From: Crocinitomicaceae bacterium
GTDB taxonomy: Bacteria > Bacteroidota > Bacteroidia > Flavobacteriales_D > Crocinitomicaceae
Direction of reading: 5' to 3'
DNA length: 7,838 nucleotides
Assembly (NCBI GenBank): GCA_003512365.1
Contig: DORI01000193.1
Coordinates: forward strand, 8,506 to 16,343
The translations under genes were made by a program, and so were the position numbers. Position 1 is the stretch's first letter. Every line of letters begins with the position of its first letter. Positions 1-7,800 of this stretch are shown here, one piece after another. The notes beneath the pieces were generated by a model. The model did no database searches. It was not told where the DNA came from and saw only the letters and a list, made by a program, of their open reading frames with translations.

Positions 1-63
1 TGTCGCCTAATCAAGACTCCGTACAAGTTGTAAAGATATAAAAGTTCAGTTGAATTTAAAAAA

Positions 64-1593
64 TTAGTGTTTAAAATGACGCACTCCTGTAAAAACCATC
101 GCCATATCGTTCTCGTTGCAATAGTCTATTGACAATTGGTCCTTCACAGATCCACCCGGCTGAATGACTGCTTGAATACCTTCCTTGCGCGCAATTTCCA
201 CACAATCAGGGAAAGGAAAAAACGCATCACTCGCCATAACAGCTCCGTTTAAATCAAATTTGAATGCTTTTGCTTTGTGTATAGCTTGAGTCAATGCATC
301 AACTCGTGATGTTTGTCCGGTTCCACTTGCCAAGAGCTGGTTGTTTTTCGCCAAAACAATTGTATTTGATTTCGTGTGTTTCACAAGTTTATTTGCAAAT
401 AATAAATCGGAAATATCATTTGAAGTTACCTGCCTTTTGGTTACCGTGGTTAAATTACTTTCGGTTTCAGTTTTAAGGTCCTTATCTTGCACCAAAAATC
501 CATTGAGAGCTGACCTCACTTGTTTTTGACTAAATTCTGCTTGTTTCTGAACTAATATTATTCGATTTTTCTTTGATTTAAGAAGTTCTAAACCTTCGGA
601 ATCATATCCTGGAGCAATCAAGACTTCACAAAACAATTCGTTAATAAGCGTTGCAGTCTCCTTGTCAATGAAAGCATTTGAAATGAGAATTCCACCGAAA
701 GCACTCACCGGGTCAGCAGCTAAGGCATCTTCATAAGCTTCTTTGATGGTGTCCCTCGTGGCCAACCCACAAGCATTGTTGTGTTTGAGAATTGCAAATG
801 TTGGTCCGTCCGTAGTGAATTCACCAATCAAATTAACTGCAGCATCCACATCTAACAAATTGTTGTAGGACAATTCCTTCCCGTGTAATTTATCGAAAAG
901 AATGGAAAGATCTCCATAGAACCAACCGCGTTGATGAGGATTTTCTCCATAGCGCAATACTTCTGCTTTCTGCTCACTCAATTTCAAGTGTTTACTATCA
1001 TTTGCAGTGAAATAATTATGGATTGAGTTGTCGTAATGCGATGAAATATGAAAGGCTTCTGCAGCTAGGTTTTTTCGTTGCTCATAGGTGGTAGTGCCAT
1101 GCTGACTTTTCAATAGCTCAAGCAGATGATCGTATTGACTTACAGAAGAAATGATAGCTACGTCGTTGTAATTCTTTGCCGCAGCTCTTATAAGTGAAAT
1201 ACCTCCAATGTCAATTTTTTCAATAACGTCCTCATGTGTTGCTCCTGAAACAACAGTTTCTTCAAAAGGGTAGAGGTCAACAATAACTAGATCAATTTGT
1301 GGAATGTCATGGGTTTCAATGGCAATTTGATCCTCGTTAAAGTTCCGTCTATTTAAAATACCTCCAAAAATTTTTGGATGTAATGTTTTAACACGTCCGC
1401 CAAGTATTTCCGGAAATTGCGTCAGGGTTTCTACGGGTGTCACCGGAAGTTGTAACTCTTCAATAAATTTTTGGGTTCCGCCAGTGGAATACATTTCTAC
1501 ACCGTTGGCATGAAGCTCTTTTACGAGTTCATCTAATCCTGATTTGTAATAGACTGAAATTAACGCTGATTTTATTTTTTTTGATTCACCCAT
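64..1593 (-). CDS. purH: Bifunctional AICAR formyltransferase / IMP cyclohydrolase PurH
   Basis: Catalyses the last two steps of de novo purine synthesis in the cytoplasm: formylation of AICAR with 10-formyl-THF to FAICAR, then ring closure to IMP. The 509-residue length is normal for bacterial PurH. The N-terminal MGS-like cyclohydrolase domain (about 7-200) shows STGGT at 36-40, GGRVKTLHPKIFGGIL at 65-80 and IRAAAKN at 135-141. The transformylase half shows RYGENPHQ at 214-221, the catalytic Lys270-His271 pair in KHNNACG, GQTSRVDA at 426-433, SDAFFPFPD at 455-463, IQPGGS at 477-482 and the usual FTGVRHFKH C-terminus. No key residue is missing and the frame is intact. The ATG at 1593 is chosen because a -7 element lies just 18 bp upstream and the protein begins at the expected point of the domain. 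It is transcribed divergently from the receptor gene. The next gene downstream on this strand is outside the window. Confidence 0.98.
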   Translation of the reverse strand: MGESKKIKSALISVYYKSGLDELVKELHANGVEMYSTGGTQKFIEELQLPVTPVETLTQFPEILGGRVKTLHPKIFGGILNRRNFNEDQIAIETHDIPQIDLVIVDLYPFEETVVSGATHEDVIEKIDIGGISLIRAAAKNYNDVAIISSVSQYDHLLELLKSQHGTTTYEQRKNLAAEAFHISSHYDNSIHNYFTANDSKHLKLSEQKAEVLRYGENPHQRGWFYGDLSILFDKLHGKELSYNNLLDVDAAVNLIGEFTTDGPTFAILKHNNACGLATRDTIKEAYEDALAADPVSAFGGILISNAFIDKETATLINELFCEVLIAPGYDSEGLELLKSKKNRIILVQKQAEFSQKQVRSALNGFLVQDKDLKTETESNLTTVTKRQVTSNDISDLLFANKLVKHTKSNTIVLAKNNQLLASGTGQTSRVDALTQAIHKAKAFKFDLNGAVMASDAFFPFPDCVEIARKEGIQAVIQPGGSVKDQLSIDYCNENDMAMVFTGVRHFKH

Positions 1594-1610
1594 TGCTTGA
1601 AAATAATGTG

Positions 1611-1618
1611 CAAAATTA
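1611..1618 (-). promoter_or_regulatory. Candidate -7 element of the purH promoter
   Basis: Read on the minus strand this is TAATTTTG, an exact match to the Bacteroidota primary-sigma -7 consensus TAnnTTTG. It ends 17 bases before the purH ATG, so the transcript would have a very short leader of roughly 10 nt (inferred). I see no good TTG -33 element at normal spacing. An inverted repeat occupies the spacer instead. Confidence 0.6.
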
Positions 1619-1639
1619 AAGTAATTAACCGATTACTTT
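1618..1639. repeat. Perfect 8-bp inverted repeat in the purH promoter spacer
   Basis: The arms AAAGTAAT (1618-1625) and ATTACTTT (1632-1639) are perfect reverse complements around the 6-nt spacer TAACCG. The repeat abuts the purH -7 element (1611-1618) and covers the DNA where the spacer and -33 region would lie. It could be an operator for a dimeric regulator acting on purH, or a chance palindrome in AT-rich DNA. It has no T-tract and is not placed as a terminator. Confidence 0.4.
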
Positions 1640-1677
1640 TTGCTATTTATTTCAACAATTGTAAATAGTTTTCAATG

Positions 1678-1737
1678 TTAACTGAGTGTTAACAAAAAGA
1701 GCCATTCAATTAACAAAAACATAACCTTTCATTCATT
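1678..1737 (+). promoter_or_regulatory. Direct-repeat regulatory region upstream of the TonB receptor gene
   Basis: TTAAC-type half-sites lie at 1678 (TTAACT), 1689 (TTAACA), 1710 (TTAACA) and 1721 (ATAACC), at steps of 11, 21 and 11 bp, so all fall on about the same face of the helix. TGTTAAC at 1676-1682 is repeated at 1687-1693. TTAACAAAAA at 1689-1698 is repeated at 1710-1719. ATTCATT at 1731-1737 completes an arrangement also found upstream of the next gene at 4704-4753 with nearly the same spacing. Placement about 40-90 bp upstream of the likely start point fits an activator site. The identity of the regulator is unknown. Confidence 0.5.
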
Positions 1738-1757
1738 AAAGAATTATGGCAATACCC

Positions 1758-1765
1758 TTCCTTTG
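1758..1765 (+). promoter_or_regulatory. Candidate -7 element of the TonB receptor promoter
   Basis: TTCCTTTG matches the Bacteroidota TAnnTTTG element except for one base, and lies 18 bases before the ATG at 1784. The CCTTTG part is at the same distance from the upstream TTAACA and ATTCATT elements as in the promoter at 4774-4781. No clear -33 TTG is present, which would suit an activator-dependent promoter (inference). Confidence 0.45.
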
Positions 1766-1783
1766 CAGCAGAAAATAATGTAT

Positions 1784-4627
1784 ATGAAAAAAGTATTTAA
1801 GGGATTGATTATTACAATTAGTTTGTGTGTGTCTTGCATCTCGTTTGGGCAGAACGCAAGCATCAGCGGAGTTATTACAGACGCGCTGTCCGGAGAAAAA
1901 TTATTCAGCGTTAAAGTGGTGATTCAAGGATTGGGTAAAGGAGCGACAACGGATTTGGATGGAAAATATGCCATAAAAGGATTGTCTTCGGGGGCATATA
2001 AAGTTGAGGTTCGTTACAACGAGTATAACAATTTGCTTTTGGATGTTAAACTTAAGGATAATGAAAATTTTATCATGGACCTAAAGTTAGATAAGGCATC
2101 CCAACTCGGACCCGTTACTTTGAAAGGGAAGGTTATAAACAAAGAATCTACAACGGAGTTGATAAGAATGCAAAAAAACAGTGCTACTGTAGTTGACGGT
2201 ATCAACGCTGAATCTTTTAAAAGAACACCAGACTCTAAGGCTTCTGACGTTCTAAAAAGAATTTCGGGTGCAAGTGTTCAAGACAATAAGTTTGTAGTAA
2301 TTCGTGGTTTGAGTGATCGTTATAATTTTGCTCTATTAAACGGTGCAGCTTTACCTAGCTCTGAAAGTGATAGAAAAGCCTTTTCTTTCGATTTATTTCC
2401 TTCCAACATGTTAGATAATCTATTGATAACAAAGACTGCATCTCCTGAATTGCCCGGAGAGTTTGCAGGTGGTGTAATCAATATAAACACAACAGAGCCT
2501 AAGGAAAAGAATTTTCAAAATATTCAAATATCAACTGCCTACAATACCTTAAGTACTCTCAAAAATTTCAAAACATATGAAGGAACATCAACTGATTTCT
2601 TAGGTTACGGTACGTCGGGCCGCAATTTACCTAATGGGTTGGCGACCACTGAACAATTTGACGTAATGTCATCAATTGATAAAGCAGAACAAGCTAAACT
2701 CATTAACACTTCATGGGGAACAAAGAACAGAGTAGCCTTACCAAATTTAAGTTTGCAGTATACCATTGGAAGATCAATAGCATTCAAGGATTCTAGTAAA
2801 TTAGGGTATGTCCTGGCTTATAGTTATCAAAATAATAATTCTGTTAATCGAATTATTAGGCGAGAATTTGAAGAGCAAGCTACCGGTGTGATTACCACTA
2901 ACGATTTGCGTGATTCTGTTTACAGCAACACAATTGTTAGTAATACCATGGCTAATTTCAAGTATTCCTTTGGAAAGAAAAGCAATATTCAATTTAAAAA
3001 TTTATACACAGTCAATTCGGAGGATAAAGTAAATGTTCGTCAAGGAAAGCGTGACATGCTAGGGAACAACTACAACGAGCGTTCAACAAACATGTGGTAT
3101 ACGCAGAACAATTTGTATACTAGCCAATTGATAGGAAGTCATGAATTGAAAAATGCAATAAAAGTTAACTGGGTTTTAGGATTTAGTAGTATAAAAAGAG
3201 ATATCCCTAACCTAAGAAGAACGGTTTATCAACAAACAGATACAACACAGCCCTATATTGCCATTGTTCAGTATAATGATATTTCGACATTGGGTGCAGG
3301 AAATATGTTTTGGTCCACTTTAACTGAAAAAAATTCAAATGCTCGTTATGATGTTTCAAAAATTATAACATTCGGGAAATTTAAAAATGAATTTAAATTA
3401 GGTGGTATGCATCAATACAGATCTAGGCAATTTTCGGCGAGAAATTTAGGTTTCTCAATGTATGATCCGGCAGGTCCATCCTCTTTTAATTCGAGTTTAT
3501 TACTTTTAGATCCGGATAAGTTATTTTCTCACGAAAACATGGGAACAATGGCTGATGGTCAGGGTGGCTTCAAATTAGAAGAAGGTACAAATGTTGATGA
3601 TAGTTATCAAGCCAGTTCCTTCTTAAATGCCGCATTTGCACAGTTGGATAGTAAATATGGTGAGAAATTTAGATTAGTAGGAGGTGCAAGAATAGAATCA
3701 TATAATCAGGTATTTAACTACGTACAATTTGGCTCTAACTTGCCTCAAAATATTGACACAACCGTTGTAGATTTGTTACCTTCACTTAATCTTATTTATT
3801 CTTTAACAAAGAAAATTAATATTCGTGCGAGTTATTCCAAAACAGTTTCAAGACCTGAATTCCGCGAATTAGCTCCCTTTATATTCTATAATTTTGTGAA
3901 TGATAATCTTACTTCTGGAGACCCGTACTTGAAAAGGGCAAAAATGAATAATTACGATTTGCGTTTTGAATATTTCCCTGGGGCAGGTCAAATCATAAGT
4001 ATTTCTGGTTTTTATAAGCAGTTTTACAATCCTATTGAGCTGATCTTGCGAACAGGAACTTCTGGAACACCTGAATTATATTTTGATAATGTGGGAGATG
4101 TTATCAATTATGGTGCTGAATTTGAATATAGAATGAATTTAGGATTGTTAAACAAAAAAGATTCTTCCTCTTTCCTTAAAGACTTTACTCTGTATTTCAA
4201 CGGTGCTGTTATTCGTTCAGTCATGGATTTAAGTGCAATTGCTGGTCAAGCGGAATATCCAAATGCGAGAAGACCGCTTCAAGGACAATCTCCTTATTTG
4301 ATTAACGCAGGTATTTTCTATGCAGGGCCGAAAGACTTTAACATAAATCTCTCATATAATTTGGTGGGTCAACGAATCTCAATTGCGGGAAGTGTTCAAG
4401 AGCCAAGTGTATGGGAAAATGGACGAAATGTTATTGATTTCCAAGTTTCTAAAATTATAAAGAAAAAGTTTGAGTTGAAATTAAATGTAAAAGACATCCT
4501 TGCCCAAGATTTAATTTTCTTTCAAGACATAAATAAGAATAAGAAATTTGACAATGGTATCGATAGCCGATGGCAAGAAATAACTTTTGGACAGACAGTA
4601 TCACTAAGTTTGAAATATAACTTTTAG
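1784..4627 (+). CDS. TonB-dependent outer-membrane receptor with N-terminal carboxypeptidase-regulatory-like domain
   Basis: An outer-membrane active transporter of 947 residues, energised by TonB-ExbBD, importing an unidentified substrate. Residues 1-22 form a signal peptide (MKK start, hydrophobic core, SFG before Gln23). Residues 25-105 resemble the CarboxypepD_reg-like beta-sandwich found before the plug in many Bacteroidota receptors (SISGVITDALSGEKLFSV, then TDLDGKYAIKGL). The plug covers about 117-240, with VIRGLSDRYN at 172-181 and SPELPGEFAGGVININT at 220-236. The rest is a beta-barrel with the signature SYSKTVSRPEFRELAPF at 683-699, ending in a terminal Phe as expected for Bam-assembled proteins. 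The frame is also open from a TTG at 1763, but that codon lies within the predicted -7 element, so I choose ATG 1784; ATG 1778 is the alternative. No SusD-like gene is adjacent, so a SusC role is not supported. A terminator follows directly. The substrate cannot be deduced. Confidence 0.93.
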   Translation: MKKVFKGLIITISLCVSCISFGQNASISGVITDALSGEKLFSVKVVIQGLGKGATTDLDGKYAIKGLSSGAYKVEVRYNEYNNLLLDVKLKDNENFIMDLKLDKASQLGPVTLKGKVINKESTTELIRMQKNSATVVDGINAESFKRTPDSKASDVLKRISGASVQDNKFVVIRGLSDRYNFALLNGAALPSSESDRKAFSFDLFPSNMLDNLLITKTASPELPGEFAGGVININTTEPKEKNFQNIQISTAYNTLSTLKNFKTYEGTSTDFLGYGTSGRNLPNGLATTEQFDVMSSIDKAEQAKLINTSWGTKNRVALPNLSLQYTIGRSIAFKDSSKLGYVLAYSYQNNNSVNRIIRREFEEQATGVITTNDLRDSVYSNTIVSNTMANFKYSFGKKSNIQFKNLYTVNSEDKVNVRQGKRDMLGNNYNERSTNMWYTQNNLYTSQLIGSHELKNAIKVNWVLGFSSIKRDIPNLRRTVYQQTDTTQPYIAIVQYNDISTLGAGNMFWSTLTEKNSNARYDVSKIITFGKFKNEFKLGGMHQYRSRQFSARNLGFSMYDPAGPSSFNSSLLLLDPDKLFSHENMGTMADGQGGFKLEEGTNVDDSYQASSFLNAAFAQLDSKYGEKFRLVGGARIESYNQVFNYVQFGSNLPQNIDTTVVDLLPSLNLIYSLTKKINIRASYSKTVSRPEFRELAPFIFYNFVNDNLTSGDPYLKRAKMNNYDLRFEYFPGAGQIISISGFYKQFYNPIELILRTGTSGTPELYFDNVGDVINYGAEFEYRMNLGLLNKKDSSSFLKDFTLYFNGAVIRSVMDLSAIAGQAEYPNARRPLQGQSPYLINAGIFYAGPKDFNINLSYNLVGQRISIAGSVQEPSVWENGRNVIDFQVSKIIKKKFELKLNVKDILAQDLIFFQDINKNKKFDNGIDSRWQEITFGQTVSLSLKYNF

Positions 4628-4652
4628 GTAATTTCTTTCTTGTATATTTTTT

Positions 4653-4679
4653 AGGGTCAATTTCAGTTGGCCCTTTTTT
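4653..4679 (+). terminator. Rho-independent terminator after the TonB receptor gene
   Basis: AGGGTCAA (4653-4660) pairs with TTGGCCCT (4667-4674), an 8-bp stem with one G-U pair, around the loop TTTCAG. A run of six T (4674-4679) follows. It begins 25 bases after the receptor stop codon on the same strand, so the receptor and the downstream secreted protein are probably separate transcription units. Confidence 0.85.
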
Positions 4680-4703
4680 ATGAAAAAACACACCCTGTCA
4701 GAC

Positions 4704-4753
4704 TTAACATATACAGAGTAAAATATTAACATATAATTAATTTATGATTCATT
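4704..4753 (+). promoter_or_regulatory. Direct-repeat regulatory region upstream of the secreted protein gene
   Basis: TTAACATATA occurs at 4704-4713 and again at 4726-4735, a 22-bp step. TTAATT at 4737 lies a further 11 bp on, and ATTCATT occupies 4747-4753. The second TTAACA, the ATTCATT and the later CCTTTG (4776-4781) have the same spacing (21 and 29 bp) as their counterparts at 1710, 1731 and 1760 ahead of the receptor gene. I read this as a shared regulatory site. AT-rich composition raises the chance of spurious repeats, so it needs comparison with relatives. Confidence 0.5.
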
Positions 4754-4773
4754 TTAACGTTACAACCACTTGT

Positions 4774-4781
4774 GACCTTTG
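4774..4781 (+). promoter_or_regulatory. Candidate -7 element of the secreted protein promoter
   Basis: GACCTTTG matches TAnnTTTG except for the first base and lies 22 bases before the ATG at 4804. The leader that follows is A-rich (a run of seven A) with no Shine-Dalgarno sequence, as is common in Bacteroidota. No convincing -33 element is visible. Confidence 0.45.
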
Positions 4782-4803
4782 TAAAGTAAAAAAATAGAAA
4801 TTT

Positions 4804-7800
4804 ATGAAAAAATTATGTACAACTTTCGCGGCTCTTTTAATGGTGACCGCTTCGTTTGCTCAGGATGCATTCTGGACGACGACTTCTTACAGAGGTGCTT
4901 TTCCGGTGACGGACAACACTGCTGCAACGGATTGGACTTCTGGATGGTCAAATTTTGACCCCCAGAATACAGCATATCCGTCAACTCCTACTTTAACAGT
5001 TTCTTCTGATGTTACTACAAACACTACTTGGTCCGGAGTAGTTCTAATAGTGAACAAAATTTACGTTAGAAATAACGCAACGTTAACGATTCAGCCTGGA
5101 ACGATTATTCTAGGTGACAAAGCTACTCAGGGTTCGTTAATTGTTACAAGAGGGGCCAAGTTAAATGCAATTGGAACGCAATCTCAACCAATTGTTTTTA
5201 CATCAAATCAAGCGATAGGTTCACGTGCGCCAGGCGATTGGGGTGGTGTAGTTATTTTAGGATTGGCTAGAAACAATCAACCAACAGGTGTAGCAAACAT
5301 TGAAGGAATTGTCCCAACAACTGATACACAGTTTGGTGGAAATTTTGACACTGATAATTCGGGTACCATTAAATACGTTCGAATTGAGTTTGCTGGAATT
5401 GCATTAGAGCCAAACAAAGAAATTAATGGATTAACCATGGGGTCTGTTGGTTCTGGAACTACAATAGATTATGTTCAGGTTACATTATCTGGAGATGATT
5501 CTTTTGAATGGTTCGGTGGAACAGTAAATTGTAAGCATTTAATTTCTTATAGGGCTGTTGATGATGATTTTGATACAGATTTCGGTTACCGAGGAAAAGT
5601 TCAATTTGGTTTAATTATTCGAGATAAAGATTTATCTGATGCGATTGGTGATTCAAACGGTTTCGAGTCTGATAATGACGCAGCTGGTTCTACCGCACAA
5701 CCAAAAACTCGTCCAATATTTTCAAATGTAACACTTGTTGGTGCAAAAGGAAACGGGACTGTAACGTTACCTACAGGAGAAAAACATGAACGCGCATTTC
5801 GTTTAGGAAGAAATACAGCAACGAACGTATTCAATTCAATTGCAACAGGATTTGAAAAAGGTTTGTATTGCGAGGGTTCAGCAGTAGTAAATAATCTAAA
5901 TGGTGATACCATGGTGTTTGCAAATAATATTCTTACAAATTTTGCAACTCCAACTTGGAATTCAAATAATACAAATACACAAGTAGCTTCTCCAGCAACT
6001 ACTTCATGGTATCAATCTTGGTGGGGTGCTGACAATAATGATTCAACTAAAACATTATCTCAAGTTAATTGGGTGAATATGTTTACAGCAATGGGATCTG
6101 CTCCGGATGCTCGTTTGGCTAGTGGTTCAGTTGCTGCAACGGGTGCTAATTTTACAGATGCAAAGTTTTTTAGCGTTGCGGCTCCTACAGTTGCTGTAAC
6201 AAGTTACACATATTGCCAAGGAGCATCTGCTACGGCACTTGTAGCTACTGCGATACCTGGAAATACATTAGCATGGTACACTGTGGCATCTGGAGGAACG
6301 TCTTCGTCATCTTTAACACCTAGTACAACTACAGCCGGTTCTTTTACATACTATGTTAGCCAAAAGAATTCAGCAGGAGACGAAAGTCCAAGAGTTGCAA
6401 TTTCTGTTACTGTGAACCAATCTCCAGTAGTTAGTTCTAATACAAACATTATTTGTACTGGAATTCCGATAGTATTAACATCTTCTGTTACAACTGGATT
6501 ACAATGGCAAAAAGCCACAACATCTACGGGAACGTATACAAATGTTACGGGTGCAACAGCAGCTACCTACACACCAACAGCAGTTGGATTTTATCGTGTT
6601 TTGAGCTCAAGTGTCGTTCCTGCATGTAGCACGAGTAATGTAAATCAAGTGAGTACAGGAGTCGCTACTACAACTCCAACAATGAGCTTAACTTCTTCGT
6701 CAAGCTTAACCTCTTCTCAATTAACAGTGTGTGTAGGTGGTAGCGTAACATTTACTGCAAATACAGCTGTAACCAATCCGACTTATCAATGGTTCAAATC
6801 AACAACAGCGATTGCCGGTGCAACATCTTCAACATACACAGTGAATGCAACGGCAACTACTGCAGCAGGAGCATATAATGTGAAAGTTACAGAAAATGGA
6901 AAATGCCCAAGTGCAGCGAGTACAAGTCAATCTGTTGTCGTTAGCGCTTTACCAACTACACCGGTAGTTTCGTTGAACGTGGCAACTGCAAATTATGCCT
7001 TATGTGGTGGAACTGTTGCATTGAAATCAAGTGTTGCTCCAAGTACGACCGCTTCTTTGAAATGGTTTAGAAACGATACACTTATATCAGGTGCTACAGC
7101 ACAAGTGTACACTGCTTCTGTGGCAGGAACTTACAAAGTTCAAGTTACAAATCCTTCAACAATGTGTTCAAGTCTTATAAGTAATGGATATGTTGTCATT
7201 GCAGGTTCACCTGCTAGTGCAGCCGTGGTATCAGTTACTTCAACAGACGGACCTGCAATGTGCGGCGCATCAACAGTTTCAACTACATTGTCTTCAAGTG
7301 TAGCAGTTGCTACAGGTACGACTCTACAATGGCAGAAAAATGGTGTTAATATCACTGGTGCTACTACGCAAACAAGATCAATTACAAATACACACGCTAA
7401 TGTTGGTACGTATAGAGTAGTGCGCACTACAGTAGGTTCTTGTCCATCAACAAGTAATGAAATTTCTATTACAGCTGGTACGGCAGCAACAACAACACCA
7501 ACGGTTTCAACTGTTAGTTCTACTGGAACGGCAAGTACAGTAACAGTACTTAGCAATACAGTACAAACAATATATTTGAAGTCAAGTGTAGCACCAATTA
7601 CTCAAACTTCGACAGTAGCTCCTGTTATTTTGAAATGGTTCAGAAATGATACACTTATATCCGGTGCGTCTACGCAAACTATTCAAGTTACAACAGCCGG
7701 AAGTTACAAGGTACAAGCATTCTACGGAACATCTCAGTGTGCTGGTGTCATGAGTGCAGCTAAAGTAATTACAGGTACTTCACCACTTGGTATAATCATG

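Larger units (their letters stand above)
6181..7798 (+). repeat. Array of six Ig-like domains within the secreted protein
   Basis: Approximate residue ranges are 461-538, 540-617, 625-716, 720-800, 805-893 and 899-991. Domains 2-6 share the core W-containing strand (LQWQK, YQWFK, LKWFR, LQWQK, LKWFR), then a GAT/GAS turn, then a G-x-Y-x-V strand. Domains 2-5 each have two Cys in matching places: 551/608, 643/701, 734/788 and 820/880. Domain 1 (Cys471) and domain 6 (Cys979) have only one. Such arrays usually act as stalks or adhesive spacers on the cell surface. More copies may follow beyond the window. Confidence 0.8.

Noticed and set aside
31..38. TATCTTTA on the minus strand as a promoter for a gene left of the window
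   Set aside because: It has one mismatch to TAnnTTTG and no -33 element, and no downstream gene is visible to support it. The 63 bp here also show no convincing purH terminator hairpin.
294..529. Two short overlapping plus-strand frames inside purH
   Set aside because: Both are antisense to the conserved transformylase domain of PurH, with no start signals or recognisable product.
4455..4691. 78-codon minus-strand frame over the receptor gene end and terminator
   Set aside because: It begins past the terminator and runs antisense to the conserved receptor C-terminus; the encoded peptide resembles nothing known.
4680..4803. Possible small RNA or riboswitch in the leader between the terminator and the secreted protein gene
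   Set aside because: The region is AT-rich with direct repeats but no stable stem-loops or riboswitch-like conserved core that I could find by eye.
5601..5912. 103-codon open frame on the minus strand inside the secreted protein gene
   Set aside because: It lies opposite a conserved part of the sense protein and has no promoter or recognisable protein features.
6661..6720. Possible CRISPR or tandem DNA repeat suggested by recurring ACT/TCT/ACA triplets
   Set aside because: The recurrence follows Thr/Ser codons within the Ig-like array; there are no constant-length repeats with spacers.
7140..7556. 138-codon open frame on the minus strand inside the secreted protein gene
   Set aside because: The sense strand is rich in ACN, GCN and GTN codons, which rarely create stops on the opposite strand. 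The product is a Val/Thr-rich low-complexity string with no recognisable domain, and the sense frame is clearly coding.
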